Shown piece by piece: positions 50,301-56,648 of a DNA stretch of 64,000 nt. Origin of the DNA: Pterois miles (lineage: Eukaryota > Chordata > Actinopteri > Perciformes > Scorpaenidae); assembly GCA_947000775.1 (NCBI GenBank), contig CAMQGK010000040.1, positions 295,001 to 359,000 on the forward strand, in the 5' to 3' direction. The translations under genes were made by a program, and so were the position numbers. The notes beneath the pieces are model-generated. The model saw nothing but the letters and a program-made list of their open reading frames with translations, was not told where the DNA came from and did not search any database. Within the stretch, counting starts at the first letter, position 1, and each line of letters opens with the position of its first letter.

Positions 50301-53300
50301 CAGAATGCTGCAGTGTTTTTTGGGGAAGTCCTCCTTTCACCTGACAAACAGCCAGCAGATGTTTTGACTCTGATCTTCAAGGCCGACTGGTTTCAAGTTG
50401 TGATCAGAGCAGATTTCTGGCTGTTGTGTTTAGACTAAACTTGGCAGAAGATTAGTGCTGCGTCTCAGTATGAAATCTGGATTCTTGTCATCTGGATCAG
50501 AGAGATAACCAGCAACAGTTATGTAATGATGTCATGAACACGGTGACATGAAAACTCCTCACACACTGTGAATGCTCTCTCATCATCACCTCATCCCCTT
50601 GGAGAGTTTTTTGCCTTCCTTCATCTGTTGCTATAGCAACGTGACGGTTTGATTGACACACGTGTCCTTCCGTCCGGCAGCACGCCGGTCTGGGCTGCAG
50701 GCGCTCCAGCTCGGACGCAGCCTATGAGCTGGCGGAGACGGTGAGGGCGCAGCGAGAGTGCCGTCTCCGGCCCCACTACAGCGACCCCATGCCAGCCGAC
50801 GCCTCCAAGCGCAAACAGCTGGAGATGAAGATCGCTGCAGCCGCCCGCCTCCACGGCCACCGCCGAGACCGTGACAGAGACCGAGACCGCGACAGAGACC
50901 GAGACAGTGGTGAGTACATGGTGACACATGATGTTCTTGTCTGTATGTGATGAATTACATTTTTTATTTCACTTTTGAGATGGAAATGGGGATAAAACTA
51001 AAGCTACAATATTTTATTATTAGGTCTGTCAATTAAAATATTTAATCACAGTTAATTGCATGGTTTTTTGTATGTATGTATATATTTATTATAGTAAATC
51101 AATAACAACACTAATCAATAACAGATATTGTCCAGAAACCCTCCCAGGTTCTGACTTTAGCATCAACAATCTGCTCCAATCAGAACAAACTGCAGCCCAA
51201 CAGGCAACAACAGCTGTCAGTGTGTCAGAGTGCTGACTTGACTAGGACTTGATCCAGACTGACTGGGACTATCAGAAAGTGGGCATGTCTGTAAAGGGGA
51301 GACTGGTGGGGACCCAGAGAACCCATTTACATCCACACATCTGGAGGTCAGAGGTCAAGTCTGGAGCCACATTTAACCTCCTTCAGCTACCAGCTAGTCT
51401 GACTGGTTGGTACTGATGGATCATAGGTTCTTAGTTTAATGAGACAGGATGAGAGAGAAAAGTCTGACCTGGTTGGTTCTGATGGATCCATCAGGTTCTC
51501 TAGTTTCAGATGAGACCAGGATGTAGTAGTAGTAGTGTGTTAGTAGTAGTCTGACCTGGTTGGTCTAATGGATCCATAGGTTCTTAGTCTCAGATGAGAC
51601 CAGGATGATAGTAGTAGTAGGAGGAGTAATACTATATCTCCTTTTCCCCTTTGGTATTACAGAAGCAAATCAAAACTAACTTTAGGAATCCTGTCTTATC
51701 TCACTTCATCCTGTCTTATCGCAGGTTAGGGAGATCCTAAACACTCCACCCAACATCGCTTATCAACTTTAATGTCTGTTGCTAAGCAACCGTTGCTACT
51801 CTTGGCATTTCGCCGAGCTTTGTAACCCTTGTTTTTCTCAAACATGTGAGTTAAAGGTGTTGGTAACATTTGGAGAGGAATCCAAAAAACTAGAGAGCTA
51901 AAAGAGAGAGAAGGTGGGTAAAGTTGGGAGATAGTTTCTGACGTATCCGCCATCCAACAGGTAATGTTATCAAAAAGAAAATAAGTCCACTGACAAGTGA
52001 TACGAAGAGGAAAACAGCTCTGATGAAGTAAACCGCAAGTTAGGACAACTAATCTAATGTTAGGCTAGCGTATTACGATGCTTGTGTAAAAGACTTTTCC
52101 TGTCTGAAGTTAGGATAGGAACATTAAGAGCTGCTCATCTGTAATGTCTTTTTTCCTAAATCATGTCCTAACCTTGAATATCATGGCTGCCAAAGCTCAG
52201 ATCTGCAAGTTAAGAAGTTGGGGCAGTTTGATTTAGTCTTGTTTTATCTTTGACTCCAGCTTTGTGCTTCCTCCTGTGAGAACTACATCCAGCCCACTGG
52301 CCTTTTACAGACCTCCAGGTCTTCTTTAACATCTCCCTCAAATCTTCAGGGAAGACGAATCAAATCAGTTCAAATCGTGACCGACCCTTTATAAAAGATC
52401 ACAATTCGTTTTGTTTCTCTCACGCAGCTCGGCGTCGAGTTTGCCTCTGAATATTTCAGCCTTTGCAGTTGTCCTCACAGACACACACATTTCCCCTGCT
52501 GACGCTGAGATCCTCCCCGTCAACAGAAGCTGACCGTCAGTCAATATGACGACTCCGCTGCTCTGAGTATAAAACAGATATGCAGACTAGAAATGTTTTT
52601 TCCTCAGAACCAAAATAACAATGATCAACTACAGGTGTCATATTAGTCCATGCTGAAGACAGCAGCTGACTAATGAACCAGGCATGAGGACAAAGGTTGA
52701 GTCCTTGACTGGAGGGTTAATTATTGGAGAAAGATGATATCTCTAATAGTTCTTCAGTCCAGATTAAATGGGCCTCCATTAGGGATTCTGAGTGAATAAC
52801 AAAGATCCATAACCACGATGAGCACTGATGGATGTGATCCTCTCTGCAGCTCCAGCAGCGATCCGTGGTCGCTCTGAGCCGCCTGGCGAGGAGCGCCAGG
52901 CGGGTCTCGGTGTGACCCGGTCCGGGCAGCATCGCTGGAGCACCATCAGCAGCCTGAGCGTGGACAGCGGCGTGGTGGGCCTCAGCGACGAGCGGGAGGA
53001 GGAGGACAGCGAGCCTCGCCGGTACCGCAGGAGCCGGGGGGCCGAGGTGGAACGGGTGGACAGCGGCATCGGCCCGGGTCTGTCCCGTACCTGGAAGAGG
53101 CCGTCGGCCTCCCTCAGAGCCTGGGAGGCCCAGAGACCCTGTCCGGACTGTGGGCTGAGGGACGGCGCCTCCAAAGAGCGAGGAGAGCGCATGTGCGAAC
53201 GCTGCTCCAAGCTGCGCACCGAGCGCAAGGAGGCCATCCTGGAGTTCCTGAACACGGAGTCGAGTTACGGCGAGGACCTGCGCATCATCAAGGAGGAGTT

Positions 53301-56042
53301 CTACTGCCCCATGCAGAGCGCCGGGCTGCTGACGGCGGAGCAGCTCGCCGTGGTGTTCAGCAACGTTCAGGAGCTGATAGACGTCAACGACCGCTTCACC
53401 GAACACCTGCAGGACAGCATCGACCAGGCCTTCGACCAGGTGACCCCCCTCTGCTCAGACCAGGTGGTCTTTCAGCTTAGAGCAGCTTCTGGTCTGGTGG
53501 TGATTAATTACGATTAAATGTTTTAATCCACTGACAGCCCTATCCTGAACTGCTGCTAAATGGACCTTGCAGGAAGATCATTTAGTCACTGTTTTTAATT
53601 CTAGTGCCTTAATTTGTCCATTTCCATCCAGATGCTACTCAACTTTATAGAGAGTAGAAACTAGAAATGCATCTATATTTATAACGCAGAACTAAATAAT
53701 TTACTGTAATGATGAATAATATCAACTTTGTTATTGACGAAATAAGAAACCAACTAGATAAGAAGATGGATTTGTGGTATTTTTATTAACTTATTACCTA
53801 AAAACCCCGGCCACTTTCTGTCCACACCGTTAAATAGGTCTGTGCCCGTTCTGTAAAAAACATTTGAGTTAAATCAGGAGAGACTCGTAGAATGAATAAT
53901 AATTTATTACTAAGAGCACATAATTCTGAATAGTGAAAAGTGTGGCGATTTAGACCCAGCGTGACGTAGTAAGGGGGGTGATGCTGTAGCTGGTGATGGT
54001 GGTTGGTAGGAATCTGAGTAAGAGCTGATGGTGCAGCTCTGATGTGATGAAGCTGGAGGTGATGGGTGGTGGAGGTCGCATCAGTTTGTGACAGCAGCAC
54101 AGAGGAGATCAATTTTAAAACCTTTGACAGCAACAATGTGATTGGCTTAGGGAGATACGGCAAGTTCTGATTGGACACTAAGAGTGAGAGCGCCGCTGCT
54201 GGAAACCAGTGATATTGAGACGCTTCAGTGCTCATGTAACAAAATGGAGATGCATTGTGGGACATGTAGTTTAAGGACAGCGTACTTCTGTAAAGGAACG
54301 TAGAATTGTATGATAAGCAGAATATATTCTTTACAAGCCTCGTGGGCCACATAACATGAGGTGCCAGGTCGGATTTGGCCCGCGGGCCTTGAGTTTGACC
54401 CGTGGGCTCGATAATCACAGGAATAAATAGAAACAGCGTCTGACAAAAGTTCAGCTGAGAACACTGCGCAGCGCTTCAGTTAGTTCATCCCAACAGAAAA
54501 CACATACTAATACATTAGCCTCTCTGTCTTGTACATATTACAGTCCCTCTAGATTTTTTTTTTTTGTGAAGCCCCAACATTAGTTCACACTGCGCATGCA
54601 ACACAAAGTATATCCAGTGCACCTTTTGTGTTGATCACTGTTTTACTGTTTGTTCACCTGAGAGCCACCGAATCCTGCTGTTCATACAGCACCTCACAGC
54701 CCCACCTCCACCCAGCAATAACCTGTAGCCTCCGAGGCTGAACTCCACAATCACCACTATGTCCCAATGCGAGACATACTGTAAATGGCTGTTTTCTCTC
54801 ATGTGGTTTGGCCTCAGGGAGATGAAGACCTGCTGACAGTGTACATAGGAGAGATCTTCCTGGAGTTCGTCAACATGCTGCCGGCCTTCCAGACCTACTG
54901 CCTGCAGCAGTCCACCTCGGTCAACATGCTCAACACGCTGGAGAAGGAGAAAGAGCTGCTCAGGTAACCTTCATCTTCTTCCTGTTAGTGTCTGGGAGCC
55001 TACTTCCTGTCTGGCTCCTCTGTATCATTCTTAAATGGAAAGACAGCAGGTTATGACTTATTCAGAGGGGGGTCTATTTGGAGAGTAGAGCTGCAATGAT
55101 TCATATTTTTAGACAGAACCATGAGTCAGGCCGTTCAGTGATTCCCATGAATCAACGTTTTTAAGCCCAGGACATGAACAGACTCTTTGTTTTTTCTGTC
55201 TTTCTAGAATCTTCCTGGATGTTTCCCAGAATGACAACACGGCACTGCGTCGCATGAACCTGCGTTCCTTCCTCATGGCGCCCCTCCAGCGTGTGACCAA
55301 ATACCCTCTTCTTTTGAGCCGCATCATTAAAGTCACTCCCGAGTGCCACCCAGACTACGCTCGTCTCCGTGAGGCCAAGAGTCGGGTGGAGTCCCATCTG
55401 GAGCACATCAACATGAAGACCAAGCAGGAGGGCAACGGCGTCACTTGGTCCCTGCGCTCATTCCGCCGCGACAGCCGCAAAAACCGGGAGGTCATCAACA
55501 TCGAGATGCGAGAGGTGTCGATGAAGACGGTGGGCTGGGCGAGGGAAAACACGCGATTCGTCATGGAGGGTCCCCTCCAGCTGTCCCAGCCGGCCGATGG
55601 TCAGTGGGTGAAGAAGGGCAGCAAGGCCCTCAAGTTCCAAAACGTCCAGAGTCTGCTGATGGTGCGGATACAGCGGGCCGGCGACACCCCAGGACAGGGT
55701 GCCGACCTGGGGGCACGGGGTGATCAGGGAGACGGCGGCGGCGACAGCATCCGAGATGGAGTGCTGGTTCTAATCAAGGACAAGAGCAGCGGGAAGTTCA
55801 CCGTGCTGAGAGAGCCCATCCGCCTGGCAAACTGCGTGGTGTCGACAGATCCCGACTGCGAGGACACATTCGAGGTGCTCGATATTCGGCGGGAATCTTT
55901 CGTCTTCCGCGCCTCGGACAAATCTCGCACCCAGCAGTGGTTCCATCAGATTAAGAGATATACTCGAGACTTGGGCACCTGGAGGAAAAGACGCAACGCT
56001 CTGCCCAACATCATGATCAACACAAACCAGACCCGGTCCTGA
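25365..56042 (+). CDS. Dbl-family RhoGEF (DH-PH), whole gene span
   Basis: A multi-exon guanine-nucleotide exchange factor that should activate a Rho-family GTPase at membranes or the cytoskeleton. Exons chained by splice phase are 25365-25447, 41056-41124, 41291-42607, 49349-49547, 50681-50909, 52850-53439, 54818-54963 and 55208-56042, totalling 3468 nt (1155 residues). The first two are less certain; starting at 41226 instead gives 1126 residues. Order: Ser/Pro/Arg-rich disordered N-terminus (1-725), CxxC...CxxC (about 730-752), DH (about 756-950), PH (about 989-1132), short tail. The DH conserved region 3 reads LRSFLMAPLQRVTKYPLLLS, a textbook match. The substrate GTPase cannot be read from sequence. 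I could not fix the subfamily; a PLEKHG-type protein such as PLEKHG7 is only a guess. Introns hold most of the repeats between 25 and 53 kb. Confidence 0.8.
25497..25705 (+). repeat. Short second array of the 55-bp minisatellite
   Basis: About 3.8 units of the 5721-6826 repeat, with GCGTTCGCTGTCTCCGGTTC in place of GCGTTCACTGTCTCCAGTTC in the first three. It begins 50 bases after the donor of the putative first exon and runs almost directly into MITE copy C. Confidence 0.9.
25729..25873 (+). mobile_element. MITE copy C, right end with a single minisatellite unit
   Basis: Starts within CTGGAGCCTCATTTAACC, carries exactly one TCTGACCTGG...GAGACCAG unit with no (TAG)n, and ends GTTAACTTTGACAGCCCTAG, the complement of the family's AGGGCTGTCAA terminus. 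It looks like the unexpanded form of the arrays at 2041 and 42910. Confidence 0.8.
25874..27376. repeat. Simple repeats in GEF intron 1
   Basis: 26083-26240 is a (CTC/CTG)n run and 26341-26415 a shorter GGA/CTC run. 26571-26822 is a degenerate hexamer array of GGATCA, GGACCA and GGGTCA. 26823-27376 is AT-rich with no gene. Open frames here are only the triplet and hexamer repeats. Confidence 0.85.
27377..27697 (+). repeat. 16-bp minisatellite, about 20 copies
   Basis: Unit ACGGGCCGGTTTAAGA or ACGGGCCGGTTTAAGG at exact 16-base spacing. The two variants alternate in the left half and GG dominates in the right half. Confidence 0.95.
27951..28772 (+). repeat. 11-bp minisatellite, about 75 copies
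   Basis: Unit CTCCTCCTCAG, with CTCCTCCTCAA and TTCCTCCTCAG variants in higher-order order. Since 11 is not a multiple of three and no unit contains a stop in any plus frame, all three plus frames stay open for about 300 codons of QLLLSSSSAPP-type sequence. The simultaneous opening of three frames argues against coding. Confidence 0.95.
28773..31796. repeat. Dinucleotide runs and dispersed-repeat fragments
   Basis: (GT)n at 28914-28962, (CA)n with CGGA interruptions at 29243-29415, and (GT)n at 29538-29582. Three fragments of a common fish repeat with TTAGGTTTAGG/GTTAAGGCAA and AAAACCACTTATTTAGGG-like words lie at about 29750-29830, 30110-30150 and 30670-30730. 30750-31060 has the look of another interspersed element. 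No gene seen to 31796. Confidence 0.7.
31797..32794 (-). repeat. Telomere-like 1-kb array
   Basis: Mixed units CCCCTAACCCAA (12), CCCCTAACCCAGCCCTGA (18) and CCCCTAACCCAGCCCTTAA (19). Almost every unit contains CCCTAACCC, which is GGGTTAGGG on the minus strand, close to the vertebrate telomere repeat. It is a degenerate interstitial array, G-rich on the minus strand and so prone to G-quadruplexes. Confidence 0.92.
32795..34970. other. GEF intron 1, no feature recognised
   Basis: AT-rich at 32850-33450 and more balanced afterwards. (CTC)n at 33851-33870 and an A run at 34663-34677. No exon with good signals. Confidence 0.5.
34971..35275 (+). mobile_element. MITE copy B, left portion without minisatellite
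   Basis: Starts TTAGGGCTGTCAATTAAAAT, continues AGTTAATTGTGATTAATCGC, and shares GATCAGTCCAGTATTTAATC through GTGTGTCAGAGTGCTG with copies at 1226 and 51021, then diverges. It has an uninterrupted CCTTAAAGG at about 35031 where copy A carries the piggyBac-like insert. Confidence 0.85.
35478..35612 (+). mobile_element. hAT-like MITE right end
   Basis: GCGGGCCGGATTGGACCC, GGCCCTCGGGCCACATGTTT and GAGACCCTT form the typical end of a common teleost element related to GGCCCGCGGGCC...GTTTGACACCC families. Confidence 0.55.
35613..38760. other. GEF intron 1, repeats and unique sequence
   Basis: (CT)n at 35781-35808. A fragment with TGCGTTCACACCTGTACTTA at 35885-36010. Strongly AT-rich T-tract sequence at 36420-36900. 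A fragment of the 23772 MITE at 37872-37990. 37380-37400 holds a (CCGT)n. GC-richer pieces at 37080-37330 and 38150-38460 look unique. ATGGA before GTAAGTTC near 37530 resembles a donor but lacks other exon support. Confidence 0.4.
38761..39330. mobile_element. Near-complete long-inverted-repeat MITE
   Basis: The left arm (38775-38905) reads GGCAACCTCCAGGTCTGAGA ... CCAGCAGGGGGCGACTCCTC. The right arm (39190-39325) is its inverted copy, with GAGGAGTCGCCCCCTGCTGG and TTGACTTCACTTCTCAGACC. The centre holds AGCAACCTGTCAATCAGCAG and GTAGCCCCGCCCTAAAGCCT. This is one of the most frequent MITE types in percomorph fish. No transposase. Fragments lie at 20181 and 46275. Confidence 0.85.
39331..41055. 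other. GEF intron 1, distal part
   Basis: 39640-39840 is moderately GC-rich and unique-looking. 40480-40760 is AT-rich. The segment ends in the pyrimidine tract CCGTCTGTCTCCGCAG that forms the acceptor at 41056. No other feature seen. Confidence 0.45.
41056..41124 (+). CDS. RhoGEF putative second exon
   Basis: Follows CCGTCTGTCTCCGCAG. In the phase set by the 25365 exon it reads LQTFVPADSVSERHSLSPPP then CQ, and reaches an in-frame TAA at 41126 unless spliced at the GTAAAG donor (41125). Splicing to 41291 restores the frame of the large exon. If the 166-base intron is not used, this segment is 5' UTR and translation would begin at 41226. A frame from ATG 41116 in an ideal GCCGCCATG context would then overlap the main start out of frame. 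Confidence 0.4.
41291..42607 (+). CDS. RhoGEF large N-terminal exon
   Basis: The reading frame is open from the methionine at 41226 and through this exon to 42607, where AAGAAGAG precedes GTCGGT. It encodes the long basic, Ser/Pro-rich region. Two similar motifs, PYRSMENLNW and PYRSMDSEF, lie near its start. A charged helix SPEEIKQEVLRRLQLRRQ lies at about residue 240 and IPTFEEFKRMRQEGK at about 305. The 3' end reads GAKIYKMKDGLIGSALDLIK. These short conserved-looking blocks in disordered sequence suggest protein-binding motifs; their partners are unknown. The exon ends after two bases of a codon, matching the next acceptor. Confidence 0.85.
42608..42909. other. Start of the 6.7-kb GEF intron
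   Basis: AT-rich sequence with AATAAT/AAATAA words leading into the minisatellite. No feature. Confidence 0.5.
42910..44549 (+). repeat. MITE copy D: (TAG)n minisatellite, about 15 units, with right end
   Basis: Same 62-bp unit plus (TAG)n as 2041-3612 but with locus-specific variants: a GTACTAGTAG interruption in several units, GATGGATTCATC in others, and CAGATAAGACC in three. It starts inside a unit (GGTTCTCTTGTTTCAG) and is followed to 44549 by a MITE tail ending GTTAACTTTGAGAGCCTTA. It lies in a GEF intron. Confidence 0.9.
44550..48116. other. GEF intron, unique sequence and MITE fragments
   Basis: 46275-46385 is an inverted fragment of the 38761 element (CCTGAGAAGTGAAGCCAGTG) including diverged CCATCTTGGTTTTTGG-like segments. 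47052-47330 is a copy of the AGCTGCAAC-type MITE. 47340-47720 is T-rich. 47728-47756 is an isolated inverted piece of the (TAG)n minisatellite unit (CAGTACCAACCAGGTCAGAC). No exon seen. Confidence 0.55.
48117..48838 (+). repeat. 22-bp minisatellite, about 33 copies
   Basis: Unit GCATCGGGTGGTCTGCGCTC, AT with GTGCTC and CTCCT variants at exact 22-base spacing. Three plus frames remain open across it (Cys/Trp/Leu/His-rich) because no unit contains a stop. It lies in a GEF intron just before exon 4. Confidence 0.95.
48834..48889. repeat. Perfect 27-bp palindrome
   Basis: Left arm 48834-48860 and right arm 48863-48889 are exact reverse complements separated by two bases (CA). The left arm begins GCGTGTGATCTGAGACTGCC. 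It adjoins the end of the 22-bp array. It could extrude as a hairpin or cruciform. Confidence 0.97.
48890..49348. other. Intron end before GEF exon 4
   Basis: Contains (GGA)n at 49078-49098 and a long pyrimidine tract (49200-49345) with CCTCTCTCCGCTCAG as the acceptor. Confidence 0.6.
49349..49547 (+). CDS. RhoGEF exon 4
   Basis: Completes the codon begun at 42606-42607 (giving Ser), then reads CSAEISAEAPVRLSGDRDGG. It ends EEAGEC at a codon boundary before GTAAGG. The start is fixed by the acceptor at 49347-49348 and by phase. The alternative acceptor CTGCAG six bases downstream has the same phase. Low-complexity Ala/Thr/Gly-rich sequence with no domain. Confidence 0.7.
49622..49711 (+). 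CDS. Possible alternative or micro-exon of the RhoGEF
   Basis: After TTGCGTCGCAG the frame from exon 4 continues CDETSDLLVFEDDWDKQ and meets a TGA at 49709. No canonical donor follows the protein-like part. A 24-nt exon ending at 49645 before GTGTTT keeps the frame with 50681. Alternatively this is a terminal exon giving a GEF-less isoform, or it is not used: exons at 49547 and 50681 also join directly in phase. Confidence 0.3.
   Translation, partial: CDETSDLLVFEDDWDKQGDCDTHHITHTY
49712..50680. other. GEF intron
   Basis: No repeat or exon recognised. Ends in CCTTCCGTCCGGCAG, the acceptor of exon 5. Confidence 0.5.
50681..50909 (+). CDS. RhoGEF exon 5
   Basis: Phase-0 start reading HAGLGCRRSSSDAAYELAET, then RLRPHYSDPMPADASKRKQL and a charged helix. 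It ends in seven Arg-Asp repeats encoded by a CGAGAC/CGTGAC microsatellite. It ends after one base of a codon at a perfect GTGAGT donor, matching the phase of exon 6. The RD run probably varies in length. Confidence 0.85.
50910..52849. other. GEF intron with MITE copy E
   Basis: 51021-51650 is MITE copy E. 51651-52840 contains no recognised element. It ends with GATCCTCTCTGCAG, the acceptor of exon 6. Confidence 0.5.
51021..51650 (+). mobile_element. MITE copy E with degenerate minisatellite
   Basis: Begins TTAGGTCTGTCAATTAAAAT, shares the body with copies A and B up to the minisatellite, and carries three decayed units (GATCATAGGTTC, GGATCCATAGG) with only 2-4 TAGs. The right end is unclear. 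Confidence 0.8.
52850..53439 (+). CDS. RhoGEF exon 6, CxxC motif and start of DH domain
   Basis: Begins with the last two bases of a codon (Ala), then PAAIRGRSEPPGEERQAGLG. A Ser/Arg-rich segment with WSTISSLSVDSGVVGLSD is followed by CPDCG, 13 residues, then CERC. That spacing of two cysteine pairs could bind zinc. The DH domain starts at ERKEAILEFLNTESSYGEDL and runs through helices carrying QELIDVNDRFTEHL. The exon ends at FDQ before GTGACC at a codon boundary. Confidence 0.95.
53488..53543 (-). mobile_element. MITE end fragment just inside a GEF intron
   Basis: GATTAATTACGATTAAATG and CACTGACAGCCCTA form a diverged right end of the AGGGCTGTCAA family, only about 50 bases after the exon 6 donor. 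Confidence 0.6.
53544..54817. other. GEF intron with hAT-like MITE fragment
   Basis: 54185-54412 matches the right part of the 23772 element (GATGCATTGTGGGACATGTA, TTTGGCCCGCGGGCCTTGAG). The remainder is unassigned and ends in GTTTGGCCTCAG, the acceptor of exon 7. Confidence 0.6.
54818..54963 (+). CDS. RhoGEF exon 7, DH core
   Basis: Phase-0 start GDEDLLTVYIGEIFLEFVNM, then LPAFQTYCLQQSTSVNMLNT, ending in ELL plus two bases of an Arg codon before GTAACC. This is the DH core with the IGEIFLEF and F..YC patterns typical of Dbl proteins. Confidence 0.95.
54964..55207. other. Short GEF intron
   Basis: A 244-base intron ending in TTTTTCTGTCTTTCTAG. 55089-55110 has a piece of the AGCTGCAAT-type MITE end. 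Confidence 0.7.
55208..56042 (+). CDS. RhoGEF last exon, end of DH and PH domain
   Basis: Starts by completing Arg, then IFLDVSQNDNTALRRMNLRS. DH conserved region 3 FLMAPLQRVTKYPLLLSRII follows at once. After SHLEHINMKTKQEG comes a basic linker (WSLRSFRRDSRKNREVIN). The PH domain runs from about TRFVMEGPLQLSQPADGQWV to the terminal helix TQQWFHQIKRYTRDLG, which keeps the invariant Trp. A Gly/Asp-rich insert (GADLGARGDQGDGGGDS) lies in a PH loop. The protein ends RNALPNIMINTNQTRS, with TGA at 56040. Confidence 0.97.
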
Positions 56043-56301
56043 GACTAACCAACCACGATGTGCTGTAAATAACCTGAATCCTGACTACAAGAAGCATTTC
56101 TGAGTGACACCACTGTTAAAACATGTTCTCAAAGTCTCGAGCACTTTTTTTCTTACAAAGCTATGAGTGCGCCATACTGTCATGAAGTTATCTATGAAGA
56201 TTCAAAAGATTCTTGGACAACCAAAAACCCTGGGCTGAGCTCGTCAGCCTTGATTGTAAAGAGAGCTGCTTTCAGTGAGAAGCAGGACTGAACCTTCGTG
56301 T

Positions 56302-56648
56302 CTTTATTATGGAGTCAAACAGAAGAGGTTTGACAGCCAAATCCTCCATACTGCACTCAACAAATATCTTAATTCGAGTAAAATACACTTGCGACTAAAA
56401 TATATTAATGTGAATACAAACGTTTTGTTTGCAAATCCAGAAGTTTTGTTTTCGAATCTAAAAGTTTTGTCTGTAAATTCAAAGGTTTCTCCCACAAGAT
56501 TCAGCTCAACAGCAAAAAACTTTTGGATTTGGGAACAAAAGTTTTGATTTGTATAAATACATTTTAATCACAACTGTATTTTAGTTGCAGTAAATCATTT
56601 CTGATTATAGTGTGATTCAAACCTCTTCTGTTTGATTGGATAATAAAG
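56302..56648. mobile_element. MITE in the GEF 3' UTR or flank (347 bp)
   Basis: Inverted ends CTTTATTATGGAGTCAAACA / AGAAGAGGTTTGA at left and TCAAACCTCTTCTGTTTGAT / TGGATAATAAAG at right match over about 32 bases with few mismatches. The interior repeats AAAAGTTTTG / GCAAATCCAGAAG words. A second copy is at 59923-60290. Confidence 0.85.
56642..56647 (+). terminator. First AATAAA after the GEF stop codon
   Basis: AATAAA lies within the right inverted end of the MITE, 600 bases after the stop. I see none between 56043 and 56641. It could be the polyadenylation signal; use is inferred. Confidence 0.4.

Noticed and set aside
52717..53406. Long minus-strand frame opposite the CxxC/DH exon
   Set aside because: Antisense shadow of a GC-rich coding exon with correct splice signals on the plus strand.
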